From assembly GCA_028275425.1 (NCBI GenBank), contig JAPWUT010000081.1, forward strand, positions 1 through 7,578: a stretch of DNA of 7,578 nucleotides, given 5' to 3'. Below the pieces are notes generated by a model. The model worked only from the letters and a program-made list of their open reading frames with translations. It was not told where the DNA came from and ran no database searches. Shown here in pieces: positions 4,380 through 7,578 of the stretch; position 1 is the first letter of the stretch; every line of letters begins with the position of its first letter. This DNA is from Anaerolineae bacterium. GTDB lineage: Bacteria > Chloroflexota > Anaerolineae > SpSt-600. Made by a program: the position numbers and the translations under genes.

Positions 4380-7287
4380 AAGGCTTTACGCCGAGGTCGT
4401 TGTCAACCTCCCGTTGCGGTCTGGTAAGGACAAGCCTTTCCCCGGCTTCCATTATTCTATCCCCGAACATTTGCGTTCTGAAGCCTACGTGGGCCGGGGG
4501 GTTGTTGTGCCTTTCGGCCCGAGGCTGGTGCAAGGGGTTATTTTCTCCTTAAGCGAGGTCCCACCTATAGAGGAAGGGAGGATAAAGCCAATAGCTTCTT
4601 TCCTTGATTTCTCCCTCTTGCCTTACCAGCTTCGCCTGGCAGAATGGATGAGCAGGTATTACCTTGCCCCGATAAGCGAGTGCGTGGCTCTCATGTTTCC
4701 TCCAGGCATAGGAGGAAAGGCCCGAAGCGTCTTGCGCCTCAACCCCGAAGCTGTCCCTTTCACCCCGGAAAACGAATGGGAGAAAGCCATCGTCGCCCTA
4801 CTCCAGGAGAAAGGTGAGGTGAGGATTGACCGGCTGGAAGAGTTCTTAGGGCCAAGGGGATGGCACAGTGCCTTGCGCCGACTCCTCAAAGAAGGGGTTG
4901 TAATCCGTCAGCCAATCCTTACTCCGCCTTTGGTAGGCCCAAAGAGGCTGGTTTACGCCTTCCTCGTGACTCCTCGGAAGGATTGGCTTCGCCTCCTGGA
5001 GCCGTTGCGGAGAAAATCCACCAAGGCCAAAATCCTGGAATACTTGGCTCGCGCCGGCCCAATCCCTTCCCTCAGGGAGGTCTTGGAGGCCACAAGCTCC
5101 CCCCGCCAGAGCATCCGCCAGCTTGAGGAAGAGGGTTTGGTCAAAATCATACCGCCAAGCCGCTTCCTGGTGCCCATAGCTCCGAAGGAAGAGCTGATAA
5201 AAGCCAAGGAAAAGGCCGGGAAGCGAGCCAAAACCAAAGCCGCAGTCCTTGACTTGCTCCTCTCGGCCAAGGGGCCAATACCGCTGGAAGAGCTCAAGGA
5301 CACACGGGGTGCTCTTAAGGCTTTGGAAGAGGAAGGCTTAGCAAAGGTTGTGGAGGAAGAGGAACAAGTCATCCTAACCGTGGCACCGGAGGAGGCCATC
5401 CGCTTAGCTTGGAAAGAGCAAGGCCTATCTACCTACTTGGCCATCTTAGAAGTCCTCTACCGCGAGAAGGAGCCGGTCTCGGCTGGCAACCTCTACGCCG
5501 AAACAGGCTGTGCTTTCAGACACTTGCGGGAACTTGAAGAGGCTGGATTGATAAGACTGGTGAGGGAAGAGGTCGCCCGTGACCCGCTGGCTGGCTTGGT
5601 TTTTGAAGAGGCTACCCCTCCGGTCCTTACCCCAGACCAGGAAAAGGCCTGGGAGGAGATAAAGGCTGGGCTTGAGGCAGGCGGATTTCACCCCTACCTC
5701 TTGTTCGGTGTTACCGGAAGCGGTAAGACCGAAATTTACCTCAGGGCGATTGAGGAGACTCTGCGCCGAGGCCGGCAGGCCATAGTCCTAATCCCCGAAA
5801 TCTCCCTTACCCCTCAAACCGTCCGCCGCTTCGGTTCGCGCTTTCCGGGCAAGATAGCCGTAATCCACAGCAAGCTCTCCCTCGGTGAAAGGTACGACAC
5901 TTGGCGGAGGATAAGGCGCGGGGAAGTGGGCATAGTGATAGGGCCGCGCTCGGCTCTCTTTGCCCCTCTCCCAAACCCAGGCCTGATTGTAGTGGATGAG
6001 GAGCACGACCGTTCCTACAAGAGCCAAAAGAGGCCCTACTACCACGCCAGGGATGTGGCCATGCAACTGGGCCGGATAACAGGCTCGGTCGTGATTCTGG
6101 GCAGCGCTACACCCGACCTGGCGAGCTTCTACAGGGCTAAGAGCGGGGAGATACGCCTGCTGGAATTGCCCAAACGCATCCTCTGGAGGCCTCAGGATTT
6201 CAAGGGCAAGGTGCCGGTTCTGTTAAAGGAAAGGGATGACCTCTGCTCTACTGGCCTCCCCCCGGTGGAGATTGTGGACATGAGGGAAGAATTCAAAGCT
6301 GGCCACCGCGGAATCTTCAGCCGTGCTCTGATAAAAGCCCTGGAGGGGACCCTTGCAGCCGGGGAGCAGGCCATACTCTTCCTGAACCGTCGCGGCACTG
6401 CTACGTTTGTGGTTTGCCGGGACTGCGGTTACGTGGCCAAATGCCGGCGGTGCGATGTCCCTTTGACCTATCATGTGGGCAATAGGACGAAGGGCCCTTC
6501 CTTCCTGTGCCACCACTGCGGCCGGAGCTACCAAGTTCCAACTTCTTGTCCCGCCTGCCTAAGCCGTAACATCCGCTACTTCGGCCTCGGAACCGAGAAG
6601 GTGGAGGAAGAGGTTCTGCGCCTTTTCCCCGATGCCAGAGTCCTCAGGCTTGACCGCGATACTGTGGTCTGGAAGTATGCTTACCAGATAATCCTGGAGA
6701 AATTTGCCTCCCGCCAGGCCGATGTCTTAGTGGGGACGCAGATGATAGCCAAGGGGCTGGACCTCCCCTACGTGACCTTAGTAGGGGTCATCTCAGCCGA
6801 TACGGCCTTGCACTTGCCGGACCTTTGGTCGGCGGAGAGGACTTTCCAGCTCCTGATGCAGGTTGCGGGTAGAGCAGGCCGCAGCCCATTGGGAGGGCGG
6901 GTCATAATCCAAACCTATACTCCGGACCATTATGCTGTTGAGCTTGCTGCCAGCCACAATTACGAAGGATTTTTCCAGAAGGAGATGGAGTTCAGGCGTT
7001 TCCACGGCTATCCACCTTTCCGGGGGATTGCCCGGCTCCTCTACCATGGTTCCAGCGAGAAAGAGTGCCGGGAGAGGGCCGAGGCCCTCTACCAAAAGCT
7101 TTCAAGCCTTATCGGCTCAAGTGAGGGGGTTAAACTGATAGGGCCGGTGCCTTGTTTTCACTCTCGCCTCCGTGGCCGCTACCGCTGGCAGATAATCATC
7201 TTAGCCCCGAACCCCCAAGCCCTCCTGACCGAAATCGTCCTCCCTGCGGGGTGGAAGGTAGAGGTTGACCCCGTAAGCTTGCTTTAA
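4372..7287 (+). CDS. priA: Primosomal protein N' (replication restart helicase PriA), extended form
   Basis: The product has 971 residues; E. coli PriA has 732 and many other bacterial PriA proteins roughly 800. PriA is a 3'-5' superfamily 2 DNA helicase that recognises stalled forks and starts reloading of the replicative helicase. The 3'-DNA-binding domain covers about 1-110 (YAEVVVNLPL, GRGVVVPFGPR). Winged-helix-like segments span about 132-402. The helicase core has Walker A GVTGSGKT (446-453), DEEH (542-545), GSAT (577-580), GTQMIAKGLDLP (788-799) and QVAGRAGR (830-837). Eight zinc-binding cysteines lie at 682, 685, 691, 694, 713, 716, 726 and 729, in the E. coli spacing except for four extra residues in one linker. 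The C-terminal domain includes RYRWQIIILAP (936-946). The extra length is mainly additional winged-helix-like repeats, plus about 25 residues at 602-628. The ATG overlaps the preceding stop (ATGGGTGA) with only a weak GGAAG upstream, implying translational coupling. Confidence 0.97.
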   Translation: MGERLYAEVVVNLPLRSGKDKPFPGFHYSIPEHLRSEAYVGRGVVVPFGPRLVQGVIFSLSEVPPIEEGRIKPIASFLDFSLLPYQLRLAEWMSRYYLAPISECVALMFPPGIGGKARSVLRLNPEAVPFTPENEWEKAIVALLQEKGEVRIDRLEEFLGPRGWHSALRRLLKEGVVIRQPILTPPLVGPKRLVYAFLVTPRKDWLRLLEPLRRKSTKAKILEYLARAGPIPSLREVLEATSSPRQSIRQLEEEGLVKIIPPSRFLVPIAPKEELIKAKEKAGKRAKTKAAVLDLLLSAKGPIPLEELKDTRGALKALEEEGLAKVVEEEEQVILTVAPEEAIRLAWKEQGLSTYLAILEVLYREKEPVSAGNLYAETGCAFRHLRELEEAGLIRLVREEVARDPLAGLVFEEATPPVLTPDQEKAWEEIKAGLEAGGFHPYLLFGVTGSGKTEIYLRAIEETLRRGRQAIVLIPEISLTPQTVRRFGSRFPGKIAVIHSKLSLGERYDTWRRIRRGEVGIVIGPRSALFAPLPNPGLIVVDEEHDRSYKSQKRPYYHARDVAMQLGRITGSVVILGSATPDLASFYRAKSGEIRLLELPKRILWRPQDFKGKVPVLLKERDDLCSTGLPPVEIVDMREEFKAGHRGIFSRALIKALEGTLAAGEQAILFLNRRGTATFVVCRDCGYVAKCRRCDVPLTYHVGNRTKGPSFLCHHCGRSYQVPTSCPACLSRNIRYFGLGTEKVEEEVLRLFPDARVLRLDRDTVVWKYAYQIILEKFASRQADVLVGTQMIAKGLDLPYVTLVGVISADTALHLPDLWSAERTFQLLMQVAGRAGRSPLGGRVIIQTYTPDHYAVELAASHNYEGFFQKEMEFRRFHGYPPFRGIARLLYHGSSEKECRERAEALYQKLSSLIGSSEGVKLIGPVPCFHSRLRGRYRWQIIILAPNPQALLTEIVLPAGWKVEVDPVSLL

Positions 7288-7291
7288 GTTT

Positions 7292-7351
7292 AACCGCAAA
7301 GGCCGCAAAGAAATTGAATGAAACTTTGCGTCTTTTGCGCTCTTTGCGGTT
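7292..7351. repeat. CGCAAAG-type interrupted inverted repeat after priA
   Basis: The outer arms AACCGCAAAG (7292-7301) and CTTTGCGGTT (7342-7351) are perfectly complementary over 10 bp. The inner arms CGCAAAG (7304-7310) and CTTTGCG (7324-7330) pair around a 13-nt A-rich loop. The right side carries a third CTTTTGCG (7332-7339) that bulges out, so the word is repeated twice on the left and three times on the right. It begins 4 bp after the priA stop and would fold into a long hairpin in the priA transcript. No T-tract follows, so intrinsic termination is only possible, not shown. It could equally be a small dispersed intergenic repeat. Confidence 0.75.
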
Positions 7352-7402
7352 CAAGCGTAGGCCGGCCGCTGACTGAAGAGGGCGACCTCAATCGGCTTGA
7401 AA

Positions 7403-7578
7403 AGTTTTGCCCACCCCCCGTTGGCTTAGGGTCTGCCAGCATTTTGGGTCCCACTCGTGGCGGGTTCGCTAATGTGGGCAACTCGCCCCCTCTTTTAAAG
7501 CCCTGGGGGCACATCCCCCATACCCCCTGGGAGGGGGCTTCGCCCCCTCCACCCCCGTTTTGCCCGCCCCCGTTGGCT
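7403..7578. repeat. 152-bp repeat family, second locus, running off the window
   Basis: Sequence from about 7403 matches the end of a unit (GTTTTGCCCACCC). A full unit spans 7420-7571 and the next starts at 7572, again exactly 152 bp between GTTGGCT words. It shares a stretch of more than 20 identical bases around CCCACTCGTGGCGGG (7450-7464) with unit 1 of the upstream array and has the same orientation. Its hairpins are TGGGGG/CCCCCA (7504-7509, 7515-7520), CCCCCT/AGGGGG (7523-7528, 7532-7537) and the alternative AGGGGGC/GCCCCCT (7532-7538, 7542-7548, loop TTC). The 7352-7402 stretch before it holds nothing recognisable apart from the palindrome GGCCGGCC. Confidence 0.88.

Noticed and set aside
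4953..5399. Serine-rich 148-codon open frame antisense to priA.
   Set aside because: It is the reverse complement of Glu/Leu/Lys-rich priA codons, with no ribosome site and no recognisable domain.
7290..7514. Minus-strand 74-codon open frame after priA.
   Set aside because: It spans the CGCAAAG inverted repeat and the 152-bp repeat; its peptide is the translated repeats.

Overview
The window is bacterial: all three genes have Shine-Dalgarno-type starts or translational coupling, and one of them is the bacterial replication-restart helicase PriA. Base composition is moderately GC-rich. The PriA motif wording (GTQMIAKGLDLP, where many PriA proteins have KGHDFP), the MEMO-family neighbour and the CRISPR repeat ending in ATTGAAAC would fit a Chloroflexota-like, possibly thermophilic bacterium. 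That placement is a tentative inference with no marker gene behind it.

Layout. (1) Positions 1-2023 are the right-hand part of a CRISPR array: 30 complete identical 30-bp repeats, one repeat cut by the window edge and 30 spacers of 34-40 bp. The repeat reads canonically (ending ATTGAAAC) on the minus strand. A near-consensus sigma-70 promoter on that strand lies just beyond the right end of the array, so the leader is at 2024 to about 2120 and transcription runs leftward, out of the window. No cas gene is visible. (2) Positions 2117-2381 are non-coding, with degenerate internal duplications. (3) Positions 2382-2812 hold a GC-rich tandem repeat with a 152-bp period and several strong hairpins per unit. 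(4) Positions 2865-7287 are a rightward operon: a MEMO-family protein (AmmeMemoRadiSam system protein B), a membrane-anchored TPR protein, and priA. Intergenic spacing is 15 bp, then an 8-bp overlap. (5) After priA comes a CGCAAAG-type inverted repeat (7292-7351). The same 152-bp repeat family then reappears in the same orientation from about 7403 to the window end, so the operon is bracketed by it.

How the parts relate. The CRISPR array and the operon are divergently transcribed from the 2117-2860 intergenic region and show no functional link. The three operon genes are probably co-transcribed. PriA acts in replication restart, the MEMO-like protein is a putative metal-binding enzyme, and the TPR protein is probably a membrane-anchored scaffold. 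The features most worth a second look are the structured 152-bp repeat family, the expanded winged-helix region of PriA, the leader promoter, and two adjacent spacers that share their first eight crRNA bases.
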